From assembly GCA_947631005.1 (NCBI GenBank), contig CANRJR010000008.1, positions 1-64,000 on the forward strand: a stretch of 64,000 bases of DNA, in the 5' to 3' direction. The position numbers and the translations under genes are program-made. A model generated the notes under the pieces. That model was given only the letters and a program-made list of their open reading frames with translations. It was not told where the DNA came from and made no database searches. Origin of the DNA: an uncultured Clostridia bacterium. GTDB taxonomy: Bacteria; Bacillota; Clostridia; Christensenellales; Borkfalkiaceae. Of the stretch, positions 8,561 through 17,954 are shown in pieces. Positions within the stretch are counted from its first letter, which is position 1. Each line of letters starts with the position of its first letter.

Positions 8561-9916
8561 TCAATTTTTGAAACTATGGATGGGAGCGGGAATGAGCCCG
8601 CCGCGTCCGATAAATTTGCTTGCGTCGCCGCCGTGGACGGGCAGGACGGGCGCGCGCCCCAACAGCCCGCCGAAATTCACAACGTCACCCACCCCTTTAT
8701 TGGGAGCAGGAATGACGCGGACCGCCGTCGTTTTGGCGTTGATCATGCCGATCGCCGCTTCGTCGGCGATCATGGCGGAGATCGTCGGCGCGGGCGTGTC
8801 GCCCGGGATCGCAATCATGTCGAGCCCGACCGAACAGACGCAGGTCATGGCTTCGAGCTTGTCCAAAGAGATCTGCCCCGCCTCCGCCGCCTCGATCATG
8901 CCGATGTCCTCGGAGACGGGAATGAACGCGCCCGAGAGCCCGCCCACGCGGGAGGACGCCATAACGCCCCCCTTCTTCACCGCGTCGTTGAGCATGGCAA
9001 GCGCGGCGGTCGTCCCGTGACAGCCGACGACGGAGAGCCCAAGCTCTTCGAGAATGTGCGCCACCGAATCCCCCCGTGCGGGCGTGGGCGCGAGCGAAAG
9101 GTCGACGATGCCGAACCGCGCGCCCAGCCTGTCCGCCGCCTCCCGCGCGATGAGCTGTCCCGCCCGCGTGATCTTGAACGCGGTGCGTTTGATGATCTCC
9201 GCGCTCTCCGTAAGATCGGCATCGGGCGCGAACGAGAGCGCGTGGCGCACGACGCCCGGACCCGAAACGCCGACGTTGATCACCGTGTCCCCCTCACCGA
9301 CGCCGTGGAACGCGCCCGCCATAAAGGGATTGTCCTCCACGGCGTTGCAAAATACCACGAGTTTGGCGCAGCCAACGCCGTCGCGGTCTGCCGTGAGGGC
9401 GGCGGTCTCTTTTACGATCTCGCCCATGCGGCGCACCGCGTCGATGTTGACGCCCGAGCGCGTCGAGCCGACGTTGACCGAGGCGCAAAGGCGGGAAGTT
9501 TGGGCGAGCGTTTGGGGAATGGTATCGAGAAACGCCGCTTCGTAGTCTGCCGTCCCCTTATGCACGAGCGCGGAATAGCCGCCGAGGAAGTCGATCCCGA
9601 GCGCGGTCGCCGCGTCGTCGAGCGCGCGTCCGACGAGCCCGCTCTCCCGTGGAAACGCCGCCGTGATGAGCGATACAGGGGTCACCGAGACCCGCTTGTT
9701 GACGATGGGAATGCCGTATTCCCTGGAGAGCGCGTCGACGGTGGGAACGAGCTTTTCCGCCTTTTTCATGACGAGATCGTACACGGCGCGCGCCGTTTGT
9801 GCGGCACTTGCGCGCACGCAGGAAAGCAGAGAAAGCCCGAGCGTGACCGTACGGATGTCGAGATGCTCCTTTTCGACCATTTCGATGGTTTCGAGAACTT
9901 GGTTTTTGTTAAACAT
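8561..9916 (-). CDS. UPF0210 (DUF711) family protein
   Basis: A 451-residue protein of the UPF0210/DUF711 family, related in fold to pyruvate formate-lyase-like proteins but without a known reaction. It is glycine- and alanine-rich with runs such as VSGPGVV and [13 protein letters not shown]. The start MFNKNQV at 9916 is chosen because residues further upstream do not resemble the family. It directly follows a small ACT-domain gene with an 8-base gap, an arrangement conserved in Bacillota and Archaea, so the ACT protein may regulate it. Confidence 0.88.
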   Translation of the reverse strand: MFNKNQVLETIEMVEKEHLDIRTVTLGLSLLSCVRASAAQTARAVYDLVMKKAEKLVPTVDALSREYGIPIVNKRVSVTPVSLITAAFPRESGLVGRALDDAATALGIDFLGGYSALVHKGTADYEAAFLDTIPQTLAQTSRLCASVNVGSTRSGVNIDAVRRMGEIVKETAALTADRDGVGCAKLVVFCNAVEDNPFMAGAFHGVGEGDTVINVGVSGPGVVRHALSFAPDADLTESAEIIKRTAFKITRAGQLIAREAADRLGARFGIVDLSLAPTPARGDSVAHILEELGLSVVGCHGTTAALAMLNDAVKKGGVMASSRVGGLSGAFIPVSEDIGMIEAAEAGQISLDKLEAMTCVCSVGLDMIAIPGDTPAPTISAMIADEAAIGMINAKTTAVRVIPAPNKGVGDVVNFGGLLGRAPVLPVHGGDASKFIGRGGLIPAPIHSFKN

Positions 9917-9924
9917 ACGCCCTC

Positions 9925-10194
9925 TCAAACGTTGTGCATCGCATCGAAAAGTCCTTCGTGCTGGATGCGGATATTCATTCCGATCTCCTCCCCGAGCGTC
10001 TGCAACGCCTCGGCAAGAGCCGAAAATCCGACCGTACATTGCGAGATGTCCACCATCATCATCATGGCGAACTGATCGCCGAGGATGGTCTGCGAAACGT
10101 CCTCGATGTTCACGTTATGCCGATACAGCAACCCGCTCACATGATAGACGACGCCCGTTCTGTCCGTCCCCGTCACCGTGACCACAGCGCGCAT
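9925..10194 (-). CDS. ACT domain protein (UPF0237)
   Basis: An 89-residue single ACT domain (beta-alpha-beta-beta-alpha-beta) of the UPF0237 family. The first strand [17 protein letters not shown] and the Asn-Ile-Glu-Asp-Val turn (NIEDVSQ) mark the ligand site of ACT modules, which bind amino acids or other small molecules. It pairs with the downstream UPF0210 gene. The ligand is unknown. Confidence 0.9.
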   Translation of the reverse strand: MRAVVTVTGTDRTGVVYHVSGLLYRHNVNIEDVSQTILGDQFAMMMMVDISQCTVGFSALAEALQTLGEEIGMNIRIQHEGLFDAMHNV

Positions 10195-10207
10195 TCTTTC
10201 GTTCTCC

Positions 10208-10243
10208 TTTTCAAAGCAATTCGTATTTTCAAAGCAATTCGTA
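10208..10243. repeat. 18-bp perfect tandem duplication over a stop codon
   Basis: Two adjacent identical 18-bp units (10208-10225 and 10226-10243). On the minus strand each unit reads Tyr-Glu-Leu-Leu-stop plus a Lys codon in the frame of the 170-residue membrane protein. The first unit ends that gene, and the second lies after the stop. Because 18 is a multiple of three, the copy preserves the frame and the stop. Confidence 0.9.
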
Positions 10244-10741
10244 TTCGATGAGTAAATTTCCCTGCGAAATGATGCGGACGGGTCTCCCCTCGACGAACGG
10301 GGGAAAATCCTTTTCGCCGTCTACAAAGATCTGCCGCTTCAACACTTCGTCTTTTTTGACGTTCTTCATATAAAAGACCGCAACGTTCACGTCTACGCCG
10401 TCCCGCACGACCCAATCGTCGATCTCTCCAAACGGCAGGATCACATGCTCTTTGAGCCCCACGGAGATGAACTTCAACATCTTGCAGTAGGCGTTCGACC
10501 GCTTGAACTTGATCCCCATGAACGGGAAGGCAAAGAACATATAAAGGGCGGTCGAAATGCAGGTGGAAAGGATGATCCACTTCCCGTTGGGATCGCGGTA
10601 CGGAAGCCCCGTGTAGAGCACGACCATCGCGATAAAGATCCCGAGCCATACCGCGGTGACCGCGCAAAAGACCGCGAGGATCTTCCTCCGCTGGACGACG
10701 CTTTCGTAATAGTCGCTGTCGCGGTAAAGTTTGGTCGTCAT
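10229..10741 (-). CDS. Small two-helix membrane protein of unknown function
   Basis: A 170-residue protein with a short basic N-terminus, two hydrophobic segments (about 23-43 and 55-76) and a soluble C-terminal half of about 90 residues rich in beta-type hydrophobic and charged alternation. The cytosolic part looks like a small beta domain but no family is recognised. The start MTTKLYRD at 10741 gives a 4-nt overlap with the degV stop, so coupling is likely. The gene end carries an 18-bp tandem duplication including the stop codon. Confidence 0.8.
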   Translation of the reverse strand: MTTKLYRDSDYYESVVQRRKILAVFCAVTAVWLGIFIAMVVLYTGLPYRDPNGKWIILSTCISTALYMFFAFPFMGIKFKRSNAYCKMLKFISVGLKEHVILPFGEIDDWVVRDGVDVNVAVFYMKNVKKDEVLKRQIFVDGEKDFPPFVEGRPVRIISQGNLLIEYELL

Positions 10742-11589
10742 GCGTTCTCCTCTGCGATGAACAGGACGCCGAGCGTCCCCTTGCCGCAATGCCCCGTGAT
10801 GACCGAGCCCGCCACCGTCTCGCAGATCTCGGCAAAGCCGAACGTCTTTTTCACCTTGTCCACCGCGAAATCGACGAGCGCGCGCTCCGCGCTGCTGTGG
10901 GTGACGAAACAGCGCGTTTTATCGTAAACGGGATATTGCTGCGCAAGATCGTCGATATAGCACGAGATACATTTTTCCATGCTGCCGCGGTATTTCTTCC
11001 CCGCAACGAGCTGTCCGTCCTCCATTTGGATGAGCGGGTGGATTTTGAGCAAGTTCGCGCCGTACATCGTCATACGCGAGCAACGCCCGCCCTTATAGAG
11101 ATAGTCGAGGCGGTCGGGCACGAACGAGGTGTTCACATAAGGGCGCAACGCCTCTGCCCCCTTTACGATCTCCTCCGCCGTCTTTCCCTCTTTGATCCAA
11201 TCGTATGCCTTCATCACGAGAAGCCCCTGCCCCGAGGAGAGAGCCTTGCTGTCGATCGCATACACCTTTTTCCCGAACTTTTTCGCCGCCTCCGCCGCAT
11301 AGGAATGCGACGAGGAGGACTTCGAGGAGATGTTGAAGTGGATCACGGTGTTCCCCGCGTCCACGAGCGGCGCGAAAAATTCCTCGTAATCGACGGCACT
11401 CGGCGCGGCGGTCTTGGGAAGCGTACCCGTCTTTTCGACATAATCGAAGATGTCGGACGGCGTGATCGTAACGCCGTCTAAATAGGTTTCTTCCCCCAAG
11501 ATCACCGAGAGGGGCATGATCTTCACGTCCCGTTCCACCCCGTACCGCCCGAGGTCGCAAGTGCTGTCTGCCGTTAACACAATACTCAT
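10738..11589 (-). CDS. DegV family fatty-acid-binding protein
   Basis: A 283-residue DegV protein. These bind a fatty acid between two domains; some act as FakB, presenting exogenous fatty acids to the kinase FakA. The opening VLTADSTCDL and the SSKSSSSHSYA stretch (about 85-95) match the lipid-binding motif region, and SGQGLLVMKAYDW is typical. No fakA lies in the window, so a role in fatty-acid activation is inferred from the family alone. Start ATG at 11589. Confidence 0.9.
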   Translation of the reverse strand: MSIVLTADSTCDLGRYGVERDVKIMPLSVILGEETYLDGVTITPSDIFDYVEKTGTLPKTAAPSAVDYEEFFAPLVDAGNTVIHFNISSKSSSSHSYAAEAAKKFGKKVYAIDSKALSSGQGLLVMKAYDWIKEGKTAEEIVKGAEALRPYVNTSFVPDRLDYLYKGGRCSRMTMYGANLLKIHPLIQMEDGQLVAGKKYRGSMEKCISCYIDDLAQQYPVYDKTRCFVTHSSAERALVDFAVDKVKKTFGFAEICETVAGSVITGHCGKGTLGVLFIAEENA

Positions 11590-11604
11590 GATATTTCCCC
11601 TATT

Positions 11605-12225
11605 TTACCGCATCCAACCCACGAGGGCAGAGCGAAATTGTTCCCATCTTGTGATGTGTGTATGCGAGCGGATCGCCCACGCGGGGACGCGCCCCACGAT
11701 ATCGCCGTAAGAAAGCGCGCCGATCGCCCGCGAATCGAGGCTTACCGAGCGGTTGTCGCCGAGCACGAAGATCTCCCCGTCCCCGAGCGTGACCTCGGGA
11801 AAATTGTCGAATACGTTCATGCCCTTGGTATAATCCTCGTTGAGGGCGGTATATTCCCCCCCGTCGATTTTGAGATACACCACGCCGTGCTCGCATTTCA
11901 CGCTGTCGCCCCCCATGGCGACGATCCGCTTTACGATCTTGTCCCCTTTACGGTGCGCCTTTTCCTCGAACACTTCGTTTTCGGAGACGTCGATGATCAC
12001 AACGTCCCCCCGTCCCGCCGTAAATTCCCGCTCGGCATAGACGAAATCCCCGTCGCGGAGGGTATCTTCCATGGACGTGCCGACAATCTCCACGACGTAA
12101 TAGGTATTCGCGATGGCGATGTCCGCGCAGAGGAACAGGCAGAGCGCGCAAAGCACCGCGCAGAGCACCGCCAAGATCCCGCGCCCGCTCTCCTTGCGGC
12201 GGTTGAGCATTTCGGGCCGATTCAT
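11605..12225 (-). CDS. lepB: Signal peptidase I
   Basis: A 206-residue type I signal peptidase that removes signal peptides from exported proteins. One N-terminal membrane helix (about 16-38) is followed by the outer catalytic domain. The catalytic dyad is visible: Ser51 in GTSMEDTL and Lys99 in KIVKRIVAMGGD. The GDNRSVSLDSR box (box E) is near 162-172. Size fits the short Gram-positive type. The start at 12225 overlaps the upstream DUF951 stop (ATGA). Confidence 0.95.
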   Translation of the reverse strand: MNRPEMLNRRKESGRGILAVLCAVLCALCLFLCADIAIANTYYVVEIVGTSMEDTLRDGDFVYAEREFTAGRGDVVIIDVSENEVFEEKAHRKGDKIVKRIVAMGGDSVKCEHGVVYLKIDGGEYTALNEDYTKGMNVFDNFPEVTLGDGEIFVLGDNRSVSLDSRAIGALSYGDIVGRVPAWAIRSHTHITRWEQFRSALVGWMR

Positions 12226-12401
12226 TTCCCCTCCGAAAGATTCCGTCTGACGCGCCGCGCCAGCTCGTCGTACAAAAGGACGACCGTCCTGCCGCAACCG
12301 AGGCATTTGAGTTTACAGTCCCCGCCCGTGCGCACGATCTCCCAACGCCGCTCGCCGCACGGATGCGGCTTCTTCATTTCGACGATATCGCCCGTTTTCA
12401 T
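12222..12401 (-). CDS. DUF951 family small cysteine-containing protein
   Basis: A 59-residue protein. It begins MKTGDIVEMKKPHPCGE and has CLGCG at 33-37, the conserved arrangement of DUF951: a small beta-barrel-like protein with cysteines that could bind a metal. The family's function is not known. It is fully contained between the hydrolase-like gene (stop base 12403) and lepB, overlapping the latter by 4 nt. Such small genes are easily missed. Confidence 0.85.
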   Translation of the reverse strand: MKTGDIVEMKKPHPCGERRWEIVRTGGDCKLKCLGCGRTVVLLYDELARRVRRNLSEGK

Positions 12402-12402
12402 G

Positions 12403-14082
12403 TCAGATCCAAAGGACGTTATTGATCAGAACTTCTTCGTCGCTCGTAAACACGACGGAGACGACTTCGGAAAAGTCGGGAAGAGACGCCCCCGTTTCGG
12501 CTTTGAAATCGTCGGCGTCGAGCACGATGCTCTTCCACTTGCCGCCGCCCTCCACGAACGTTTCGGCGTAGAAGCCGATCCGCTCCTCGTCGTCGGTATA
12601 AAACGCGACGCGCAGGCGCACGTCGGTCTTGGCGTACGCGTCGAAGTGGAACGAGACCCCCTCGGGCGGTTCGTAGCGCGGTTCGCCCACGCGGTAGGAG
12701 ATGATCCCAGACGGCGCGGTGACCCCCTTGATCCCGCCGTAGCCCGAAAGAAGCTGCACGTCGGACGCAACGCCGTCGATAAAGCAGTCGGCGATCGACT
12801 TGGTGCGGCGGCGGAAGGAGGAAAATCCGTTCCGCTCGTCTTGCGAGGAATAGATCACGCGGCTGTGCGGCTTGATGTTGCGGTATTGCTTGGTCACATT
12901 GACTTCGAGAATCTTGGACGTGACAGAGAAGTTGTTGGAATAGTTGACGAACGCGTACACGAGTGCCCTGCTGCTGTTGGCATACAAGCCGAGCGGGACA
13001 GACCCGACGTTCCCGTCGAGGTCCTCGTCTTTTCCGAATACGCGCGTCCAATCGCGCGCCTTGAACGCCGTGAGGTTCTCCGAATAGAAAATGCCGTATT
13101 CCTTGATCTCCCCCGCCGCGTCGAACGTGCCGTTTATGATGAGGTTGCCGTCCTCGTCCTCCCCCGCCGTCACCGAAATGGGTTTGGGCAGAAAGACCGA
13201 CCGATCGCGCAAATACTTGTCGAGGAAGAGCATGAGGTCGGTCATGGAGTGCGTCCCGATCAGCCCGTTCCCGTGCGAGGAGAAGAGAATGGCTTTCTCC
13301 ACTTCGGGATTGATCTGGCGGAACGTATCGTAAACTCTGTCGTAATTGTACTTTTTATCGTTGATGGCGGAAAGCAACAACACGGGACACTTCACAAAGG
13401 GCGCGTAGCTCTGCGAGTCGATCCCCGCAATAAAGCGATGCCGCTCGTCGTCGAAGATCTGCTTGCCGCTCGCCTCCGAAAATTTGTCGATGCCGCGATA
13501 GGCGAGCCAGCCCGCCGCGCAGACCGAGATCATGCAGGAAAGCGGCGCATAGGGCGCGATCTTAAAGAGCACCTCTCCCCCCGTGCGCAGACCGAGCGCG
13601 CCGAAGAGGGAGACCTCCTTTTGCGTATTCAGAAACTTCGCCGCATACCGCGCGACGCACGCCCATTCGTACCAGCAGGTCTCTTTCGCCGTGCGCTCGC
13701 AACGGTCGAGCGCGGTCTCCGCGTTGCGGTACGTCGCATATTCCACGTCGGCGGGATACACGGTCGTAAGTCCCTCCCCGCCGCCGCAGTAGTCGACGCA
13801 GAGGACGCCGTAGCCGTTCTCCGTGAACATGCGCACGAGCTTCTCGTCGAAGCGGAATCCCGCCTCGAACAAGATCATGACCGCGGGAAATTCGTCCTCC
13901 CCCGCGGGAAAGACGTAGCGGGCGTAAATTTTCACGCGCCCCTGTTGGGTTTTCCGTCCGTAAAAGTACAGGTCGCGGCATACGACCCCGTCCGAGACCG
14001 TTTCCGAAACGATCTCCGTGCCGAGCGGAAGTTTTTCGTCGAAATCCCTCCAAAGGGTAACGGGCGTTAAAATGTTCGGCAA
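12403..14082 (-). CDS. Alpha/beta-hydrolase-like protein with a degenerate nucleophile elbow
   Basis: A 559-residue protein. Residues about 30-300 read as an alpha/beta hydrolase (strand VMILFEAGF, helix, strand GVLCVDYCGGGEG). Residues 320-559 look like two beta-sandwich modules, the last one resembling a carbohydrate-binding jelly roll. The acid and base positions look kept (Asp242 in SAINDKK, His270 in SSHGNG), but the elbow reads GLRTGG, with Arg166 where the catalytic Ser should be. No signal peptide. It may be a pseudoenzyme or use another nucleophile. It is 9 bases from sbcC. Confidence 0.7.
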   Translation of the reverse strand: MPNILTPVTLWRDFDEKLPLGTEIVSETVSDGVVCRDLYFYGRKTQQGRVKIYARYVFPAGEDEFPAVMILFEAGFRFDEKLVRMFTENGYGVLCVDYCGGGEGLTTVYPADVEYATYRNAETALDRCERTAKETCWYEWACVARYAAKFLNTQKEVSLFGALGLRTGGEVLFKIAPYAPLSCMISVCAAGWLAYRGIDKFSEASGKQIFDDERHRFIAGIDSQSYAPFVKCPVLLLSAINDKKYNYDRVYDTFRQINPEVEKAILFSSHGNGLIGTHSMTDLMLFLDKYLRDRSVFLPKPISVTAGEDEDGNLIINGTFDAAGEIKEYGIFYSENLTAFKARDWTRVFGKDEDLDGNVGSVPLGLYANSSRALVYAFVNYSNNFSVTSKILEVNVTKQYRNIKPHSRVIYSSQDERNGFSSFRRRTKSIADCFIDGVASDVQLLSGYGGIKGVTAPSGIISYRVGEPRYEPPEGVSFHFDAYAKTDVRLRVAFYTDDEERIGFYAETFVEGGGKWKSIVLDADDFKAETGASLPDFSEVVSVVFTSDEEVLINNVLWI

Positions 14083-14091
14083 TTTGCCACC

Positions 14092-16662
14092 TCACTCCGA
14101 TATGATTTGCGAACCGTGCCTCTCGGTCGCCTTCTTCACCGTAAGTTTGCGGTCGATCCTGTGTTTGAGTTCCTCGACGTGCGAGATGATCCCGATCGAG
14201 AAATTCTCGCTCCGCAGTTTTTCCAGACTGTCCATCACCACGTCGACGAGCCGTTCGTCGAGCGTGCCGAATCCCTCGTCGAGGAAGAAAAATTCGATGG
14301 GACGCATCGAACGGCGGCAGATCTCCGCACCGAGCGCGAGCGCAAGCGAGAGCGATACGAGAAAGGTCTCTCCCCCCGAAAGGGTATATACGCCGCGCTC
14401 CGCGCCGCCGTTGAAGTTGTCTCCCGCGAAAAACCCGCCGCGGTAGGTGAGAAAATATCGCCCGTCCGTCAACGTCAACAATCTCTCGCTCGCGTGCGAG
14501 GCGATGGTCTGCAAGTATTCCTCGGCGACGAACTCCATAAAGCGGTTTCCCTCGATGAGCGACTGCAACCGGTCGTAGAGCGCGCACCGCGCCTCGTTTT
14601 GGGCATACAGCCGTTCGAGCCGCTCCTTTTCTTCGAGCGCGCGCACGTTGCGCCCGTACTCGTCGCGCAGAAGCGCGAGCTGCGCCGCGTGCGCCTCCTT
14701 TTCCGCTTGCAGGCGCGCGCGTTCGGCTTTCGCCGCCTCCACCGCCTCCCGCGTCGCCGCGCCGAAGTCGAGCTTCTTCAATTCCTCCCGCCGCGCCGTT
14801 TTTGCCGCGAGTTCGGTTTCGTATGCGCGGACGCGGCGTTTCGCCTCCTCGGCGTCGCCGTATTTGAGACAGAGCGCGCCCGCCTCCTCCGCGGAAGAGA
14901 ACATTCCCGCCCGCAAAGCCTCTTTGAGCCGAGACATGCCCGCCTCGTACGCCGCGCGCGCCGCCGACGCCGCTTCGCGCACCGCCGCACTTTTTGCGAG
15001 CGCGTCCGCATGCGCCGCCTGCGCCGCCTTGCGCGCCTCTTCCCGCCGCTTCTTTCCGCTCTCCGCTTCCCGCAGACGGCGTTCGATCTCGGCAAGGGGC
15101 AGGGCGGGAAACTCTTGGGCGCACGCTCTCCCCTCCTCTTTCAGCCGCTGAACGGTCTCGGACAGGTGTTGAAGCCGCTGGCAATGCACCGCGTATTTGC
15201 CGCGCGCCGTCTCCAACGAAACGAGCGCGTCCGAAACGCGCTTGCGCTCGGCTTCCCGCGCGTCGTACGCGGCGCGCACGGCGGCGCGGTCGAGCTTCTC
15301 CCCTTGGGACAGCGCAACATATTTTTCGCGCAAAGGACGGGCGTCCTCCGCGATCTCGGGATATTTGGTTTCGAGCGCGTACAGCTCGGACGCGAACGCG
15401 GCGTATTCCTCGCGGAACAGCGCGGCTTTGCCCCGCTCTGTGGCATAGGAGAGGAAATCTCCCTCGCCGAGCGCGTCCCGTTCGGCTTCGAGCGCGGCGC
15501 GCCGCGCCTCGTAATCGAATCCGCGGAAGCACTCCGCTTCGGCATGAAGCGCGCGCTCCGCTTTGCCCAGCTCCTCCGCAATGCGCGCCTTGCGCGCCTG
15601 CGCCTCCGCGGCGGCGACCGCCTTGCCCTTTTCTTCGGCAAGCGCGCGGATCTCCTTGTCGCACGCCGATTCGTCGAACGCGGCAAGTTCGCGCTCCTTT
15701 TCTTCTGCGGCGCGCAGTTTCTCCCCCACGCCCGCGGCGATCCTTTCGGCTTCGTTTGCCTTATTTTGCAAGCGTTCGGCTTCGCGCGCCGCCGCCGTCG
15801 CCGTCTCCGCATAGGCGAGGCGGGACAGTTCTTTGGACAGCGCGTCCATTTCTCCCCGCCGCGCCGCAAGCTCGGCGAGCCGCGTCTCCAACGCGCGCGC
15901 TTCCTCTCCCTTTTCGAAGAGGGCGGAAAGCGTCTGTTCACGGGCGAGGGCTTCGGTGAGCGCGGCGGTTTCCCGTCTGCCGCGCTCCTCCGCTTGCGCG
16001 ATCTGTTCGGCGAGGGCGGCGTTTTTCCCGCCGTCGATTTCGGAGTACGGTTCGAGCCGCGCCTGCAACACGCGGCGTTCCTCCCGATGTTCCGCGCAGT
16101 GGCGGTTGACCCGTTTGGTGAGCCCGACGCCGTACGCTTCGAGGTCGAAAAGACGGGAGACGAGCTTCAAGCGGTCGGCGCGCTGCGCCTTGACGAACTG
16201 CGCGAACTCCCCCTGCGGCAGGGCGATGCACTTTTCGAAATCTTTCTGTTCGAGCCCGATGAGCCGTTCGAGGAAGGCGTTGCTCTCGCGCACGCCGTCC
16301 GTAACGGTGATCTCGCCCTCTTCCGTTTTTTCGAACACGCGGACGCTCTGCGCCGCGTTTTTGCGCTTGATCTCCCGCTCCACGCGGAAGATCCGCCGCT
16401 TCCCTCCGAATACGATCTCGAACTCGTAACGGACGTATGCCTTGTCTTTTTTATAGTTGATGAGGTCGGCGACGCTCCCCGACCGCGCGCGGGCGACGTT
16501 CCCGTAGAGGGCAAAGCCGATGCAGTCGAGAATGGTGCTCTTGCCCGAGCCCGTGTCCCCGAAGATGCCGAAAACGCCGAATTCGAGCAGTTTTGTAAAG
16601 TCGATTGTTGCGGGTTCGGAAAAGGAATTGATCCCGCACAGTTCCAAAAAGCGCGGCTTCAT
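14092..16662 (-). CDS. sbcC: Exonuclease subunit SbcC (Rad50-like ATPase)
   Basis: An 856-residue SMC-like ATPase that pairs with SbcD to cut hairpins and DNA ends. Walker A GDTGSGKST is at about 35-43. A long coiled coil very rich in Ala, Glu and Arg fills about 170-700. The ABC signature LSGGETFLVSLSLALAL and Walker B FFFLDEGFGTLD close the protein. It is somewhat shorter than typical SbcC (about 1000), mainly in the coil, and no clear CxxC zinc hook was seen. Start at 16662 overlaps sbcD by 4 nt. Confidence 0.93.
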   Translation of the reverse strand: MKPRFLELCGINSFSEPATIDFTKLLEFGVFGIFGDTGSGKSTILDCIGFALYGNVARARSGSVADLINYKKDKAYVRYEFEIVFGGKRRIFRVEREIKRKNAAQSVRVFEKTEEGEITVTDGVRESNAFLERLIGLEQKDFEKCIALPQGEFAQFVKAQRADRLKLVSRLFDLEAYGVGLTKRVNRHCAEHREERRVLQARLEPYSEIDGGKNAALAEQIAQAEERGRRETAALTEALAREQTLSALFEKGEEARALETRLAELAARRGEMDALSKELSRLAYAETATAAAREAERLQNKANEAERIAAGVGEKLRAAEEKERELAAFDESACDKEIRALAEEKGKAVAAAEAQARKARIAEELGKAERALHAEAECFRGFDYEARRAALEAERDALGEGDFLSYATERGKAALFREEYAAFASELYALETKYPEIAEDARPLREKYVALSQGEKLDRAAVRAAYDAREAERKRVSDALVSLETARGKYAVHCQRLQHLSETVQRLKEEGRACAQEFPALPLAEIERRLREAESGKKRREEARKAAQAAHADALAKSAAVREAASAARAAYEAGMSRLKEALRAGMFSSAEEAGALCLKYGDAEEAKRRVRAYETELAAKTARREELKKLDFGAATREAVEAAKAERARLQAEKEAHAAQLALLRDEYGRNVRALEEKERLERLYAQNEARCALYDRLQSLIEGNRFMEFVAEEYLQTIASHASERLLTLTDGRYFLTYRGGFFAGDNFNGGAERGVYTLSGGETFLVSLSLALALGAEICRRSMRPIEFFFLDEGFGTLDERLVDVVMDSLEKLRSENFSIGIISHVEELKHRIDRKLTVKKATERHGSQIISE

Positions 16663-17804
16663 TCTTCCTCCTCCAAAAGGCGCAGAAAGGTCTGCGTGAG
16701 CTCGGGCGCGGGGTCGCACCCGTAAACAGAGCGATAGTACGCCGCGAACAGCTCGTCCCGTTTGAGTTCGTTGCGCGAGACGACGGGCGCATGCGCCGCG
16801 TCGACGCGGACGATGAGAGAGACCAAGCCCTCGTTCGCGCTCCGCAAAAATTCGGTCTCCGCCGTCGTGAGCGGCGCGGTAAGGTGCAGGGTAAGTTCGA
16901 TAAAACAGTCGGGATAGTTCCCGATGAGCCGCGCTCCGTCCTCCGCGCTCCGCGCTTCCAGACGGACGAGCCGCTTGCCCGACGTGAGCGGGATCTCCCG
17001 CTCCACGCGCACGTCGTTCCCCTCCGTACGCAACAACACGACGCTCTTTTCGGTATTCGCTTCGTCGAAGGCGTATTGCAGGATCGACCCGCTGTAACGG
17101 ATGTTCCCGCACGCCTGCTTGCGGTGCAGGTGACCGAGCGCGACATAGCCCGTTGCGGGAAAGACCGACGCGGGTACGGCGCGCGCCCCGCCGAGGTCGA
17201 TGTCCCGTTCGCTGTCGCTCGCCTTCCCGCCCGCCAGAAAGAGGTGGGAAAGCAGAATATGCGGCATGTCGCCGCGGTACGCCTCGTCGCCGCGGGCGAT
17301 CCAGCGCGCCGCCTTTTCGGCGTAGCTCTCCTCCGATCTCTCCTCGCGAAGCCGCGCCTCGTTCGGATAGGGAAGCGCGTTTACATATACCGCTTCGCCC
17401 TTGTCCGTCCGGATGACGACGTGGAAGGCGTCCGCCTCCGTGGCGCGCACCCGACGCATTCCCCCCATCGCGGGGACGTTCGTCCCGCCGAAGAGGTAGA
17501 TCCCCTCCCCGCCCGTAAGAGGAGAAGAGGCGGCGAGCCGCACGCCGTCGTCGTGATTGCCGCTCACGACCACGACCGCCCGTCCGTTTGAGGAGAGCGA
17601 CTTCATCGCGCAGAAAAAGGCTTCCTCCGCCTCCGCCGACGGAAGATGGGTATCGAACACGTCCCCCGCGACGAGCACGAGGTCGACGCGATATTCATCG
17701 CAAATGCGGGCGATCTCGGCGATCGTCTCCCGCTGTTCGGGCAGACGTTCGCGCTCCATGAGCCGTTTCCCGAGATGCCAATCGGAAGTATGGAGAATGT
17801 TCAT
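16659..17804 (-). CDS. sbcD: Exonuclease subunit SbcD (Mre11-like nuclease)
   Basis: A 381-residue Mn-dependent nuclease partner of SbcC. The calcineurin-like phosphoesterase motifs are in order: DWHLGK (residue 8 on), GDVFDTH (about 46-52), GNHDDG (about 82-87) and later GHLHRKQ. The capping domain is C-terminal. It is the first gene of the long run to 301 and is preceded by a SigA-type promoter at 17876-17904. Confidence 0.95.
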   Translation of the reverse strand: MNILHTSDWHLGKRLMERERLPEQRETIAEIARICDEYRVDLVLVAGDVFDTHLPSAEAEEAFFCAMKSLSSNGRAVVVVSGNHDDGVRLAASSPLTGGEGIYLFGGTNVPAMGGMRRVRATEADAFHVVIRTDKGEAVYVNALPYPNEARLREERSEESYAEKAARWIARGDEAYRGDMPHILLSHLFLAGGKASDSERDIDLGGARAVPASVFPATGYVALGHLHRKQACGNIRYSGSILQYAFDEANTEKSVVLLRTEGNDVRVEREIPLTSGKRLVRLEARSAEDGARLIGNYPDCFIELTLHLTAPLTTAETEFLRSANEGLVSLIVRVDAAHAPVVSRNELKRDELFAAYYRSVYGCDPAPELTQTFLRLLEEEE

Positions 17805-17875
17805 TCCGCGTTCGGGTGGAAAATTTTTTTGCCTTGCCGAAAATACTTTCCTTTTTCGGCAGTCTATGCTATACT

Positions 17876-17904
17876 ATTATACAACGGCTCGACGGAAAAA
17901 GCAA
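17876..17904 (-). promoter_or_regulatory. SigA-type promoter of sbcDC
   Basis: On the minus strand TTGCTT (17904-17899), a 17-bp spacer and TATAAT (17881-17876). The sbcD start is about 70 bases downstream. The opposite strand of the same region has a weaker pair (TTTCCT, 17 bp, TATACT) that could serve the divergent DnaD-like gene. Confidence 0.7.
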
Positions 17905-17954
17905 GCGTTGTAACTCTTTTACGGAAAAATCCGTCGGCGATTTCGGGAGAAATT

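Noticed and set aside
7032-9020. Long plus-strand open frame (662 codons) opposite pepF and the UPF0210 gene
   Set aside because: It is antisense to genes with clear motifs, rich in Arg, Val, Asp and Glu from the reversed codons, and has no ribosome site. Such shadows are common at this base composition.
11638-14070. Plus-strand frame of 810 codons opposite lepB and the hydrolase-like gene
   Set aside because: Crosses several real genes on the other strand and has no recognisable domain.
14092-16662. Frameshift in sbcC because it is shorter than usual
   Set aside because: The frame is continuous with both ATPase ends intact; the difference is in coiled-coil length.
14107-16725. Plus-strand frame of 872 codons opposite sbcC
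   Set aside because: Shadow of the Ala/Glu/Arg-rich coiled coil; its composition is Phe/Leu/Arg-biased and not protein-like.
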